DNA from: Halomarina salina
GTDB taxonomy: Archaea; Halobacteriota; Halobacteria; Halobacteriales; Haloarculaceae
DNA length: 64,000 nt
Reading direction: 5' to 3'
NCBI RefSeq assembly: GCF_023074835.1
Contig: NZ_JALLGW010000001.1
Location: 2,604,001-2,668,000 of the forward strand
Under the pieces are notes generated by a model that searched no databases, was not told the DNA's origin, and saw only the letters and a list, made by a program, of their open reading frames with translations. The position numbers and the translations under genes are program-made. Below are positions 53,320-60,908 of the stretch, in pieces; positions within the stretch are counted from its first letter, which is position 1, and each line of letters begins with the position of its first letter.

Positions 53320-54165
53320 TCAGGTTCCGTCTCGCACCGCCGCGCCCTCGCTCTCGTACTGCCACGTCAGGTCGAAGAACCGGCCGAGACCGGCGACGAA
53401 CGCGCCGTTCTCCGTGATCGCCGCCTGCCGGAGGTGGTTCGGCACGTCGTCCTCCTGGACCAGCAGGATGGCCTCGCCGCCCTCGTAGGAGAACGTCGGG
53501 TCGGCGAACGTCCCGCGCCACGGTAGCTGTTCGGTGGAGTAGCGGACCGCCACGTCGTGGTCGGCGAGGCGGTCGACGACGGCCGCCTGTCGCCCGCGCT
53601 CGTCGGTCGACAGGAGGTCCGGGTGGAGCAACAGCACCTGCACCTCGACGCCCCGGTCGAGCGCGTCGAGGAGCGCCGGTTCGACGGTGTCGAAGTACTC
53701 GAACCCCTTCGAGAGGATGCAGATGCGGTCGCTCGCCTCGCGGTAGATGCGCCGGGTCTCGCGTTCGGAGGGGTCGCCGACGTCGACGACGTAGAACAGT
53801 TCCTCGGTGGCGGTGATGTCCTCGCCCGCGGCCTCGAACCGTGGCTGGAACTCGTCGAGGAACGCCTCGCGGTCGGCGTCGACGTCCTGCACGAACGACT
53901 CCAGTTCCTGCCGTCGGTTCTCCTTGGCGCGGTCGAGGATCGACGCCGGGTCGTGGGGCTGGTAGTGCTTCGGGCGACCGGGGATGATCTTCACGTACCC
54001 CTCGTCGGCGAGCGAATCGAGGACCCCGTACACCCGCGCCTTCGGGATACCGGCGGCCTCCGCGAGGTTCGGCGCGGTCGTCCGCCCCAGCGTCATCAGT
54101 TCCACGAGCGCCGTCTGCTCGTACTCGGTCAACCCGAGGCGGTCGAACACGTCCGTCTCGCTCAT
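53320..54165 (-). CDS. TrmB-family transcriptional regulator
   Basis: 281 residues. N-terminal TrmB HTH (LGLTEYEQTALVELMTLGRTTAPNLAEAAGIPKARVYGVLDSLADEGYVKI), a coiled linker (ILDRAKENRRQELESFV), and a C-terminal domain with a PLD-like effector region (REASDRICILSKGFEYFDTVEPALLDALDRGVEVQVLLLHPD). It is shorter than sugar-sensing TrmB proteins, which have a longer maltose-binding-like C terminus. Possible targets are the flanking agl genes and the small gene at 54324. Confidence 0.87.
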   Translation of the reverse strand: MSETDVFDRLGLTEYEQTALVELMTLGRTTAPNLAEAAGIPKARVYGVLDSLADEGYVKIIPGRPKHYQPHDPASILDRAKENRRQELESFVQDVDADREAFLDEFQPRFEAAGEDITATEELFYVVDVGDPSERETRRIYREASDRICILSKGFEYFDTVEPALLDALDRGVEVQVLLLHPDLLSTDERGRQAAVVDRLADHDVAVRYSTEQLPWRGTFADPTFSYEGGEAILLVQEDDVPNHLRQAAITENGAFVAGLGRFFDLTWQYESEGAAVRDGT

Positions 54166-54301
54166 ACGGAACCTGACCAGCGCTCGGTGGTAAAACCGCC
54201 GGTCACACGGCCGTACAGCACCGACGGGGGCGTCGAGTGCGCGCCATCCAGGGCCGGGGCGACCCGACCGACACCCAGAAAGAGTTATACGTCCGGGGTG
54301 A

Positions 54302-54322
54302 GTTACTCAGATAACGAGTAAC
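54302..54322 (+). promoter_or_regulatory. TrmB-type operator (TACT-N8-GAGTA) before the 41-residue gene
   Basis: The inverted repeat GTTACTC-AGATAAC-GAGTAAC ends 2 bases before the ATG at 54324. It contains TACT, eight bases, GAGTA, fitting the TACT(N7-8)GAGTA consensus reported for Halobacterium TrmB. A TATA-like AGTTATAC lies just upstream (about 54283-54290). A TrmB-family gene starts divergently 150 bases away, making an autoregulated pair plausible. Confidence 0.65.
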
Positions 54323-54323
54323 C

Positions 54324-54449
54324 ATGAGCGACACTACGAAAGAGGACGACCGGGCACATCTCGAAGGCGTCGAGGACGGCTGTGGCTGCGCGGAGATCAT
54401 GGACCACCTCTCGGAACAGCGCGCCGCGGCGGCCTCGGACGACGACTGA
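54324..54449 (+). CDS. 41-residue acidic protein with CGC motif
   Basis: A short gene: ATG 54324, TGA 54447-54449. The protein MSDTTKEDDRAHLEGVEDG continues CGCAEIMDHLSEQRAA and an Asp-rich end. The only cysteines are in GCGC. The operator-like palindrome and TATA element directly upstream support expression. I recall similar tiny haloarchaeal proteins ending in a CGCAEIWEHLSEQR-type motif, of unknown function. Confidence 0.72.
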   Translation: MSDTTKEDDRAHLEGVEDGCGCAEIMDHLSEQRAAAASDDD

Positions 54450-54604
54450 GTCGGCGACGCGAAATCGACTCCCGTCTCTCTCCTCGCCCTCCCCCTGGCG
54501 ACCGGACCCCCCGACAGACCGCAGCAGTACCGAAGCGCGCGCCGTATCGACCGACGGGGGCCGGAGGGTTTTTCAGCACGTGCGGTCGAACTTCCTCCAA
54601 CCAG

Positions 54605-55624
54605 ATGACCAACTCCGACGTGTGCGTGCTCATCCCGACCCTCGACGAGGCCGAGACCATCGGTCCGGTCATCGACGGGTTCGTCGAGGAGGGGTTCGAG
54701 AACATTCTGGTGGTCGACGGCGGGTCGACCGACGGGACGGCCGACATCGCACGTGACCACGGCGCACGCGTCGTCCAGCAGAGCGGAGAGGGGAAGGGAC
54801 AGGCCGTCAGGGAGGCGTTCCGGTACGTCGACGTGCCGTACGTCCTGATGCTCGACGGTGACATGACGTACGACCCGGCCGACGCACCGAAGATGCTGGA
54901 ACCGCTGTTCGAAGGGCGGGCCGAACACGTCATCGGCGACCGGTTCGCGGACATGCACGACGGCGCGATGCCCCGAGTGAACCAGTTCGGGAACCGCATC
55001 ATCAACGGCGCGTTCGCGACCATCCACGGTCGGAACCTCGGCGACATCCTCAGCGGTTACCGGGCGTTCACGGTCGACTCCATCCGACGCATCGAACTGG
55101 AGTCCGACGGGTTCACCATCGAGACCGAACTCGCCGTCGAGTGCGTCAAACACGGCGTCCCGACGGCCGTCGTCCCCGTCTCCTACCACCCCCGGCCGGA
55201 CGAGTCCGACACGAACCTCCACCCGGTCAAGGACGGGGGTCGCATCATCTTCGCGCTCTACAGCCTCGCGAAGACGAACAACCCGCTGTTCTACTTCGGG
55301 AGCGTCGGGACGGCGAGCGTCCTCGTCGGAACGCTCCTCGGCGCGTGGGTCGGCTACGAGTGGTGGTTCGCCGGCATCTCCCACCAGGTGTACGCCGTCG
55401 CCGCGGGCGTCGCCATCCTGCTCGGAGCGCAGCTCCTGATGTTCGCGGTGCTCTCGGACATGATCGTCGCCGTCAACCGGGAGCAGACGAACCGCCTCGA
55501 AGGGTTGGCCGACCGTATCAACGCCGACGGGCGCGACGTCTCCCGTCGTGCAGGGCCACTGACGGACGAGGACGTCAGGGAGCGAACCGCCGCCGAGCAG
55601 CGGGAACTGCGCGCCGAAGACTGA
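54605..55624 (+). CDS. aglJ: Dolichol-phosphate hexosyltransferase, AglJ-like
   Basis: 339 residues. GT2/GT-A: VCVLIPTLDEAETIGPVIDGF, VVDGGSTDGT, VLMLDGDMTYDP (DxD), HVIGDRFADM, GDILSGYRAFT, and two C-terminal TM helices (FYFGSVGTASVLVGTLLGAWV and VAAGVAILLGAQLLMFAVL). This pattern matches Haloferax AglJ, which adds the first hexose to dolichol phosphate in S-layer N-glycosylation. It lies 155 bases after the 41-residue gene on the same strand. Confidence 0.85.
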   Translation: MTNSDVCVLIPTLDEAETIGPVIDGFVEEGFENILVVDGGSTDGTADIARDHGARVVQQSGEGKGQAVREAFRYVDVPYVLMLDGDMTYDPADAPKMLEPLFEGRAEHVIGDRFADMHDGAMPRVNQFGNRIINGAFATIHGRNLGDILSGYRAFTVDSIRRIELESDGFTIETELAVECVKHGVPTAVVPVSYHPRPDESDTNLHPVKDGGRIIFALYSLAKTNNPLFYFGSVGTASVLVGTLLGAWVGYEWWFAGISHQVYAVAAGVAILLGAQLLMFAVLSDMIVAVNREQTNRLEGLADRINADGRDVSRRAGPLTDEDVRERTAAEQRELRAED

Positions 55625-55672
55625 GACCGGGGACCGACGCCGAAGACTGAGACCGGGGACCGACGCCGAAGA
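55613..55672. repeat. Tandem 26-base duplication covering the aglJ stop codon
   Basis: The unit GCCGAAGACTGAGACCGGGG plus ACCGAC (26 bases) starts at 55613, is repeated exactly at 55639, and a third partial copy (GCCGAAGA) starts at 55665. The first copy contains the aglJ stop codon. Confidence 0.93.
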
Positions 55673-55679
55673 CCGGCGT

Positions 55680-56009
55680 TCAGAAGGGGACGAACGAACG
55701 GAGGCGGCCGACGATACCCGCCCGGTTCTTCTCGCGGGCCGTCTCGAAGACGGGGTGGAGCGCGTTGAGGAACGCCTGTTCGTTGTCGAACTGGGTCGTG
55801 GACACCTCGTCGAGTGCCTCACCGACGGTCATCGTCCCGCCAGAGGCGTCGAACGGCACCGAGACGTCGCCGACCGACTCGCGGATGGTCGCGGCGTCCG
55901 CCGGGAAGGAGAGGTCCGACCGGTCGAGTCGGGCGTCGAGTGCGGCGATGCCGAAGGCGACGGTGTCCGGTTCGTCGTCCAGGTCGTCCGTCGGTGGCCG
56001 TGCTCTCAT
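55680..56009 (-). CDS. DUF5789-like small haloarchaeal protein
   Basis: 109 residues, acidic, with DLSFPADAATIRESVGDVSVPFDASGGTMTVGEALDEV in the middle and NAGIVGRL-like end (EKNRAGIVGRLRSFVPF). The arrangement (FPADAATIRE, then a short beta part, then GEALDEV) is what I remember for DUF5789 proteins; the assignment is tentative and the function unknown. Confidence 0.55.
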   Translation of the reverse strand: MRARPPTDDLDDEPDTVAFGIAALDARLDRSDLSFPADAATIRESVGDVSVPFDASGGTMTVGEALDEVSTTQFDNEQAFLNALHPVFETAREKNRAGIVGRLRSFVPF

Positions 56010-56054
56010 TGGAGCGAGCTACGGGCGACAGCACTGAAAAGCCTGCGACCGACG

Positions 56055-56330
56055 TCAGTCGGTCGCGAACAGTTCGATTGTCCCGCTCGCCGAGACGACG
56101 ACACGGTAGCCCTCGTACGGAAAGCGGACGGTCGTCCCCCGGTCCCTGCAGACGACCGCGTCGAGCGCGTCCGGGTCGACGCTGTACGCCAGCGGTGTGA
56201 GGCTCGTCGGGTCGACGTTCTCGGCGACGGCGATAGCACGGACGAGCACGTCGCTCGGCAGGTCGACCGCCGGATCGAAGTGCGTCTCTAGCTCTGACAC
56301 CTCCTCCCCCTCGGTCTGGTTTCCGGTCAC
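56055..56330 (-). CDS. Single-domain HalOD1 protein
   Basis: 91 residues from GTG 56330, overlapping the stop of the DUF7344-like gene (GTGA). HalOD1 core: DVLVRAIAVAENVDPTSLTPLAYSVDPDALDAVV, then VRFPYEGYRVVVSASGTIEL. Third HalOD1 gene in this window. Coupling to a putative winged-helix protein suggests a regulatory pair. Confidence 0.75.
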   Translation of the reverse strand: MTGNQTEGEEVSELETHFDPAVDLPSDVLVRAIAVAENVDPTSLTPLAYSVDPDALDAVVCRDRGTTVRFPYEGYRVVVSASGTIELFATD

Positions 56331-56659
56331 AACCAGCCGGGAGGGAGCTTCGAGGGGTTGTCGGCGAGCAGCGTCAACATCGGTTCGACGGCGTCGAACG
56401 CCTCGCCTCGGGAGACGACCCCGCGGTGGCGGTCCCAGTCGACGACCTCCGCGTCGTCGAGTTTGGGGAGGTGGACGTGGTGGAGGCGGGTCGGGACCTC
56501 CCCGTCCGCCTGCGGCACCAGTTCGTCGGGTTCGACCGACGACTCGGAGAGCAACGAGACCAGCAGACGGCGACGAAGGACGTCGTCGAGCAGTGTGAAC
56601 GCTTCGTCAGTCGTTGGCGTGGTGACTGCGGTGTCACCCTCGGTGTTGGCTACGTTCAT
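56327..56659 (-). CDS. DUF7344-like winged-helix protein
   Basis: 110 residues from the ATG giving MNVANTEGDTAVTTPTTDEA. The core AFTLLDDVLRRRLLVSLLSES, TRLHHVHLPKLDDAEVVDWDRHRGVVSRGE is a typical haloarchaeal ArsR-like winged helix (the HxHLPKLxDAxVVxW pattern), called DUF7344 as I recall. The longer upstream frame overlaps the promoter region and is not used. Function is probably DNA binding. Confidence 0.75.
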   Translation of the reverse strand: MNVANTEGDTAVTTPTTDEAFTLLDDVLRRRLLVSLLSESSVEPDELVPQADGEVPTRLHHVHLPKLDDAEVVDWDRHRGVVSRGEAFDAVEPMLTLLADNPSKLPPGWL

Positions 56660-56861
56660 GGTTGACGGAACGCGTGTGAACCGTGTGATGCGGCCCGTCA
56701 CGATGAGACGCGATGTTCGTATCGAAGCCTGGGTGGCTCGTACGCACACTGTGTAATCTCGGTTCCGGAACACTGTCGCGCGTCCCGACGCAAAAATCTG
56801 ATGCTGGCGAGTCGAACCGGAATCGAAAACCGATAAGCGACTCCGGGACGACCCGGTGAGC

Positions 56862-57071
56862 ATGACCGAGTACACCACGGTCTCGATTCCGAAGGACCTC
56901 GCCGCACGGGTCGAAGAGACCATCGAGGGGACGAGTTTCTCCTCGACCAGCGACCTCGTCCGGTTCCTCCTCCGGAGCATCGTCATCCAGCACCAGCGCG
57001 AGGGCCAGCTCAGCGAGGCCGAGTTCGAGGAGATCGCCCAGCAGTTGCGGGACCTCGGCTACCTCCAGTAA
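56862..57071 (+). CDS. Ribbon-helix-helix (CopG-like) protein
   Basis: 69 residues from ATG 56862. The N-terminal strand TEYTTVSIPKDLAARVEETI and helix SFSSTSDLVRFLLRSIVIQHQ are typical of RHH DNA-binding proteins, here with a short helical tail (SEAEFEEIAQQLRDLGYL). A GTG two codons upstream (56856) is an alternative start. It is divergent from the DUF7344-HalOD1 pair across about 200 bases, so it may control it. Confidence 0.8.
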   Translation: MTEYTTVSIPKDLAARVEETIEGTSFSSTSDLVRFLLRSIVIQHQREGQLSEAEFEEIAQQLRDLGYLQ

Positions 57072-57132
57072 CGTCGTTCGACCGCTGGGGCGACGAGACG
57101 GACGCTCCAGTCCGCCGGCGACTCCAGCAACG

Positions 57133-57528
57133 TCAGGTGACGGACTCCGACGGCGGCACGGCGTCGACAACCTGGACGGGGAGTTCCGACCCGGAGCGGT
57201 CGTACGCGACGACGGCGTCCCACGGGGGTACGGCGACGAACACCACCTCGTGGAGGTCGTCGCGCTTGCGTAGCCGGTCGTCGCCGTCCGGGTGGGAGAC
57301 GAACCGGCCCTGCGTCCGGGGACTGGCGAGGTCCATCCCGAACACCGCCTGGACCGAACCGCCGGCGTCCGGGTGGTAGAAGTGCGTGAACACCGGCGTC
57401 TCCGGGTCGAGGTCGGTGTCGAGGTCGGCGGCCGTCGTCACCGTCAACCCGACCGTCACCCCCTGTGGGTCCCGGTCGTCGGCCATCGAGAGGAGGACGT
57501 CGACGAGCCCGGTCGTGATGTAGACCAC
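57133..57528 (-). CDS. Hypothetical protein near the CHAT locus
   Basis: About 132 residues if started at GTG 57528 (VYITTGLVDVLLSMADDRDPQ onward). The sequence alternates strands and helices: GVTVGLTVTTAADLDTDLDPETPVFTHFYHP, VQAVFGMDLASPRTQGRFVSHPDGD, LHEVVFVAVPPWDAVVAYDRSG. It looks like a real alpha/beta protein of unknown family. The start is unsure: ATG 57486, GTG 57528 and TTG 57555 are all possible. An AT-rich promoter-like patch lies at 57590-57615. Confidence 0.55.
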   Translation of the reverse strand: MVYITTGLVDVLLSMADDRDPQGVTVGLTVTTAADLDTDLDPETPVFTHFYHPDAGGSVQAVFGMDLASPRTQGRFVSHPDGDDRLRKRDDLHEVVFVAVPPWDAVVAYDRSGSELPVQVVDAVPPSESVT

Positions 57529-57648
57529 ACGTCGCGGGAGGGCGCCGGGCGCCAAGAACGCGTCGGCTTCGAAGGACTTGTGAACACCGCGTAATGTTAA
57601 TTTATCATACAATATGCTTTTGAATGGTGGACGTTGTTGATTGACACG

Positions 57649-57780
57649 ATGGTGGGAGACAGCATGAAGTCGTTCCTCGTGTCGCACCCGAAACTGTTCG
57701 AACTCGCGTTCGCGGGGGCTGTGGCCCTTCCGCTCATCGGGGCACAGCTCAACGGTGTCACGGGGAACGCCGGCCCCTAG
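57649..57780 (+). CDS. 43-residue single-helix membrane peptide (DUF7503-like)
   Basis: ATG 57649, TAG 57778-57780. The peptide MVGDSMKSFLVSHPKLFEL is followed by one hydrophobic helix (AFAGAVALPLIGAQL) and NGVTGNAGP. It resembles the tiny haloarchaeal DUF7503 proteins (an xxFLxxHPxxxxxxF start) as I remember them. It is transcribed towards, and overlaps by 4 bases, the 3' end of the CHAT gene. An AT-rich TATA-like TAATTTATCATAC lies about 50 bases upstream (57598-57610). Confidence 0.65.
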   Translation: MVGDSMKSFLVSHPKLFELAFAGAVALPLIGAQLNGVTGNAGP

Positions 57781-60005
57781 AACTCGGCGTCGAGTAGTCC
57801 GCTGCTCCAGAAACACTCCCCGTCGAGGTAGACGGGACAGGAACTCATCTCCAGGAGCGACCGGAGTTCGCTCCGGCGAATCTCGTAGTCCGGAGTCGTA
57901 CTCCCGAACAGGAAGCTCTGCGTCAGGCCGTCGAGGACCGGCCGACCGAGACTCCCCATCCCGTAGAGGCGGTTGGGGTACAACTGGAACGACGCGTGGT
58001 ACGTGACGTCGTCGTCGGCCGCCCGACTGGTCGCAGGCTCGCAGCCGGTCCCGACAGCGTCCCCTGCACCACCGTCCGCCCGTCCGCAGTCGTCACCCGT
58101 CTCGTCCGCACGTCCACCGTGGGCGACTCCGCCGTCCGTCCGACCGTCTGCGGGTCGCTCCGCCTGTCGTTCGAGTCGGAGGACGAACGTCACGCCGCCC
58201 TCCGACTGGGCGATCTCCGTGTTACCGTCGCCGACGACGAGGTACTGCGCGCCGATGAGGCTCTCGTCGCTGGCGACGTCGAGCGCCGACTGGAGCGGGA
58301 ACCCGGCGTTCAGCATCCGTGCCAGCATTCGACCGACGGCCGTCGCCCCGGTGTTCACGACGTCGTCGACGGTGACGACGCCGCCGACGGCCCCCGCTTC
58401 GATGAGCGCCATCCCCTGCTGGTAGGAGGTACAGGCGTTGAGGAAGAACGCGTCGATACCGACCCCCGCCAGCGCGTTCGCGTCCAGGTGGCCGTCGTGG
58501 CAGCGGAACCCTCGCTCGTCGACGTGGCCGATGTAGTGGACGAAGTCCACGTCGGACTGGAAGACTGCGGCGAGGTCGGCGGTTGACGCGTCCCGGTGGA
58601 CGGTGACGTCGAAGGGCAGCGACTCGCGGGAGCCGTAGACGTCGCTCGCCGTCTGGTGTTCGGAGAGCATCGTCTGGTCGTTGCAGATGACGGCGATGGA
58701 GAGGTCGCCGTCCGTCGGTTCCTGGTTCAGTCGGTTGCGGAACGCGGCCGCGCTGACCTTGCTCGCACCGATGGGCACGTCGGGGGCGACCCACGCCTGT
58801 TCGAGCGAGTCGGTCCGCTCCGGACGGACGAGGCGCGGCGGCGTCGGTGGCGTCTTCGACCGGGTCGCGCCGTCGCTCATGAACGACTCGATGGCCGCCG
58901 ACTGCGCCTCTGCGAGCGTTATCTCCCGTGCGTTCGGCGTTCGAATCACCGAGAGGTCGTCGACGAGGTAGGGGAGCGTCTCCAGGTTCGACGGCGTCGG
59001 GGCGACGTGGCTCGTCAGTTTCCACGTCGGCATGTGCGGTTCGAGCGACTCGAACGGGACCGCCAGGTACGCCCGTAGCTGTTCGGGGAGCGAGCGGTCG
59101 TACGTCGCCGAGAGGTCGAAGGGGAGTTCGGGCTCGACGGCGCTGCGTTCGTGTAGGTCGACGGGGTAGTACCCTTCCGTCCGGACGATACAGTCCAGGA
59201 AGTGGACCTGCTTCAGCGTGCGTTCGACGCCCCGTTCGAACCCGTGCGGATCGTCGCTCTCGTCGGGGGTCGCGAGTGCGTGGTCGACGCCGTCGGCGAC
59301 CAGTCTCGGCTCGGACCCGGCGACCACCTCCGCGCCGAGGTAGTACGCCAGCGGCGCGACGACGTACGACGCCTCCAGCGTGGGCGGTATCTCGATGCGG
59401 ACGCCGGTGTCCGGGAGGACCAGGCCGTCGGGGACGTCGAGTTCGTCGCCGAGTTCCAGCGCCGGTGGATGTCCGCGCAGCGTCGGGAAGGAGCGCTCGG
59501 GGGTCGTCGTCTTCAGCGCCGACCCGAGGTGCGAGACGGCGGTCATCACGTCCGCCGGGTCGGTCGTGGTGGTGATGGTCGCGGCCGGTCGTTCGTGGTA
59601 CGAGCGGGCACCGACCAGCACCTCGCCCGTCTCGGCCAACGAGATGGACGTCGTGTCGCCGTCCGAGTCGACGGCGAGGGGACCGCGGACGCGGAGGTAG
59701 AGTTTGATGGGCGAGCAGAGTTCGACCCCGAACTCGCCCTCGGGGAGGTCGTGGCGCTCGAAGTGGCGGACCTGGTGGATGACCGTCCCGGTGTGGTCCC
59801 GGACGTACGTCTCAACTACCTCGGGGAAGGTGAGTTCCGCGACGTCGACGGCCACCGCCGCGTCGACGGGCGCGTCGAACAGGTCTCCGTCGACGGGACG
59901 GGGCGACACCTCGCGGTCGGTGAACAGGTCACAGCGCCGACGTTCGATGCTGTCTCGAACGCGGAGTTGCCCCTCCGGCCCCCGTTCGATGGCGACGAAG
60001 GTCAC
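57777..60005 (-). CDS. CHAT-domain (caspase-fold) protein
   Basis: 742 residues from GTG 60005; a longer start at 60128 would overlap the next gene and its extra residues lack character. The N-terminal about 300 residues form a beta-rich domain (ERGPEGQLRVRDSIERRRCDL, then FGVELCSPIKLYLRV). The CHAT core shows FVHYIGHVDERG (His494) and AFFLNACTSYQQG (Cys525), the expected catalytic dyad positions, with further strands before the C terminus and a low-complexity insertion (about 630-690). CHAT proteases in other systems cleave gasdermins or partner proteins during immunity. Substrate unknown. Confidence 0.75.
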   Translation of the reverse strand: MTFVAIERGPEGQLRVRDSIERRRCDLFTDREVSPRPVDGDLFDAPVDAAVAVDVAELTFPEVVETYVRDHTGTVIHQVRHFERHDLPEGEFGVELCSPIKLYLRVRGPLAVDSDGDTTSISLAETGEVLVGARSYHERPAATITTTTDPADVMTAVSHLGSALKTTTPERSFPTLRGHPPALELGDELDVPDGLVLPDTGVRIEIPPTLEASYVVAPLAYYLGAEVVAGSEPRLVADGVDHALATPDESDDPHGFERGVERTLKQVHFLDCIVRTEGYYPVDLHERSAVEPELPFDLSATYDRSLPEQLRAYLAVPFESLEPHMPTWKLTSHVAPTPSNLETLPYLVDDLSVIRTPNAREITLAEAQSAAIESFMSDGATRSKTPPTPPRLVRPERTDSLEQAWVAPDVPIGASKVSAAAFRNRLNQEPTDGDLSIAVICNDQTMLSEHQTASDVYGSRESLPFDVTVHRDASTADLAAVFQSDVDFVHYIGHVDERGFRCHDGHLDANALAGVGIDAFFLNACTSYQQGMALIEAGAVGGVVTVDDVVNTGATAVGRMLARMLNAGFPLQSALDVASDESLIGAQYLVVGDGNTEIAQSEGGVTFVLRLERQAERPADGRTDGGVAHGGRADETGDDCGRADGGAGDAVGTGCEPATSRAADDDVTYHASFQLYPNRLYGMGSLGRPVLDGLTQSFLFGSTTPDYEIRRSELRSLLEMSSCPVYLDGECFWSSGLLDAEF

Positions 60006-60081
60006 CGCGGCCGCCCCCTCCCGCTCGGTACCCCAGACATAGCAAGCAGAGACTGTCGACGTTTCGGCAAAAGTCTTCGGC

Positions 60082-60756
60082 TCAGTCCAGTAGTCCGCGG
60101 AGCATCTGGAAGTACGCCGTCGGAGCACGCCGCCGCGACCCGCCGACTGCGTCCCGAATCGCGCTCGTCGCGCGGTCCATCACGCCCGGGCCGTGACCGA
60201 CGAGCAGTCGGTCGACGTCGTACGCCGTCAGTTCGCGCGGCGGCGTCATCCGGAGCATCGGGTGGACGCCGACGCGCTCGTCGCCCGCCCGGAAGTACTC
60301 GGCTCCCCCCAGCGCTTCGGGGACGACCAGCGTCTTCTCCTCGGGGTGGTAGAGGTACGCCTCGCTCCAGAACGGCGTGTCGTACAGCTGGAACACCTCG
60401 TACCCCGTGTCGCCGAGTTCGACGCCGATGTCCTCGACGGGTGCGAGGTAGTTCGGGTCGATGGACTCCATCCACGCCGGTCGATACACGGACACGTCGT
60501 GGCGACGGGCGAGCGCGTCGGCGTCGCGGTTGTGTCTGTCGAGGAGGACGACGCAGCCCGCGACGTCGCCGTACTCGTCGAGCAGGTCGTCGAGCCCCTC
60601 ACAGTCGACCGGGTCGACCAGGTAGAGACCCTCGTCGGTCACGAGCGCGTGACTCGCACGCTCCATCCGTTCGTCGGGGTACGCCAGCCAGCCGACGCCG
60701 CCGTCGAACCGGTCTATCTCCGCCATCGTCGTCGCTCCGGACCCTTTCATCGGCAT
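60082..60756 (-). CDS. Metallo-beta-lactamase-like fold protein lacking zinc ligands
   Basis: 224 residues. The pattern (VTDEGLYLVDPVDCEGLDDLL, AGCVVLLDRHNRDADALARRHD, TPFWSEAYLYHPEEKTLVVPEALG, RLLVGHGPGV) follows an MBL-type fold, but the usual HxHxDH is replaced by LLDRHNRDAD and only GHGPG remains, so catalysis is doubtful. A second in-frame ATG (60726, MAEIDRFDGG) may be the true start. It is upstream of the CHAT gene on the same strand, with a 76-base gap to GTG 60005. Confidence 0.65.
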   Translation of the reverse strand: MPMKGSGATTMAEIDRFDGGVGWLAYPDERMERASHALVTDEGLYLVDPVDCEGLDDLLDEYGDVAGCVVLLDRHNRDADALARRHDVSVYRPAWMESIDPNYLAPVEDIGVELGDTGYEVFQLYDTPFWSEAYLYHPEEKTLVVPEALGGAEYFRAGDERVGVHPMLRMTPPRELTAYDVDRLLVGHGPGVMDRATSAIRDAVGGSRRRAPTAYFQMLRGLLD

Positions 60757-60908
60757 ACGGGAATGGAGGGCCGCTCGGCGTATAAACGGTGGCGAGGGGG
60801 CAGAAACCCCACCGTTCTCGGCTGGCCAGTGACCCGGTTAGTCTCCTCGGCGTGCCCGGTCGCGCCGTCGGCCCCGTAGTTATTACCACACGGGACCGAC
60901 CCGCGGGT

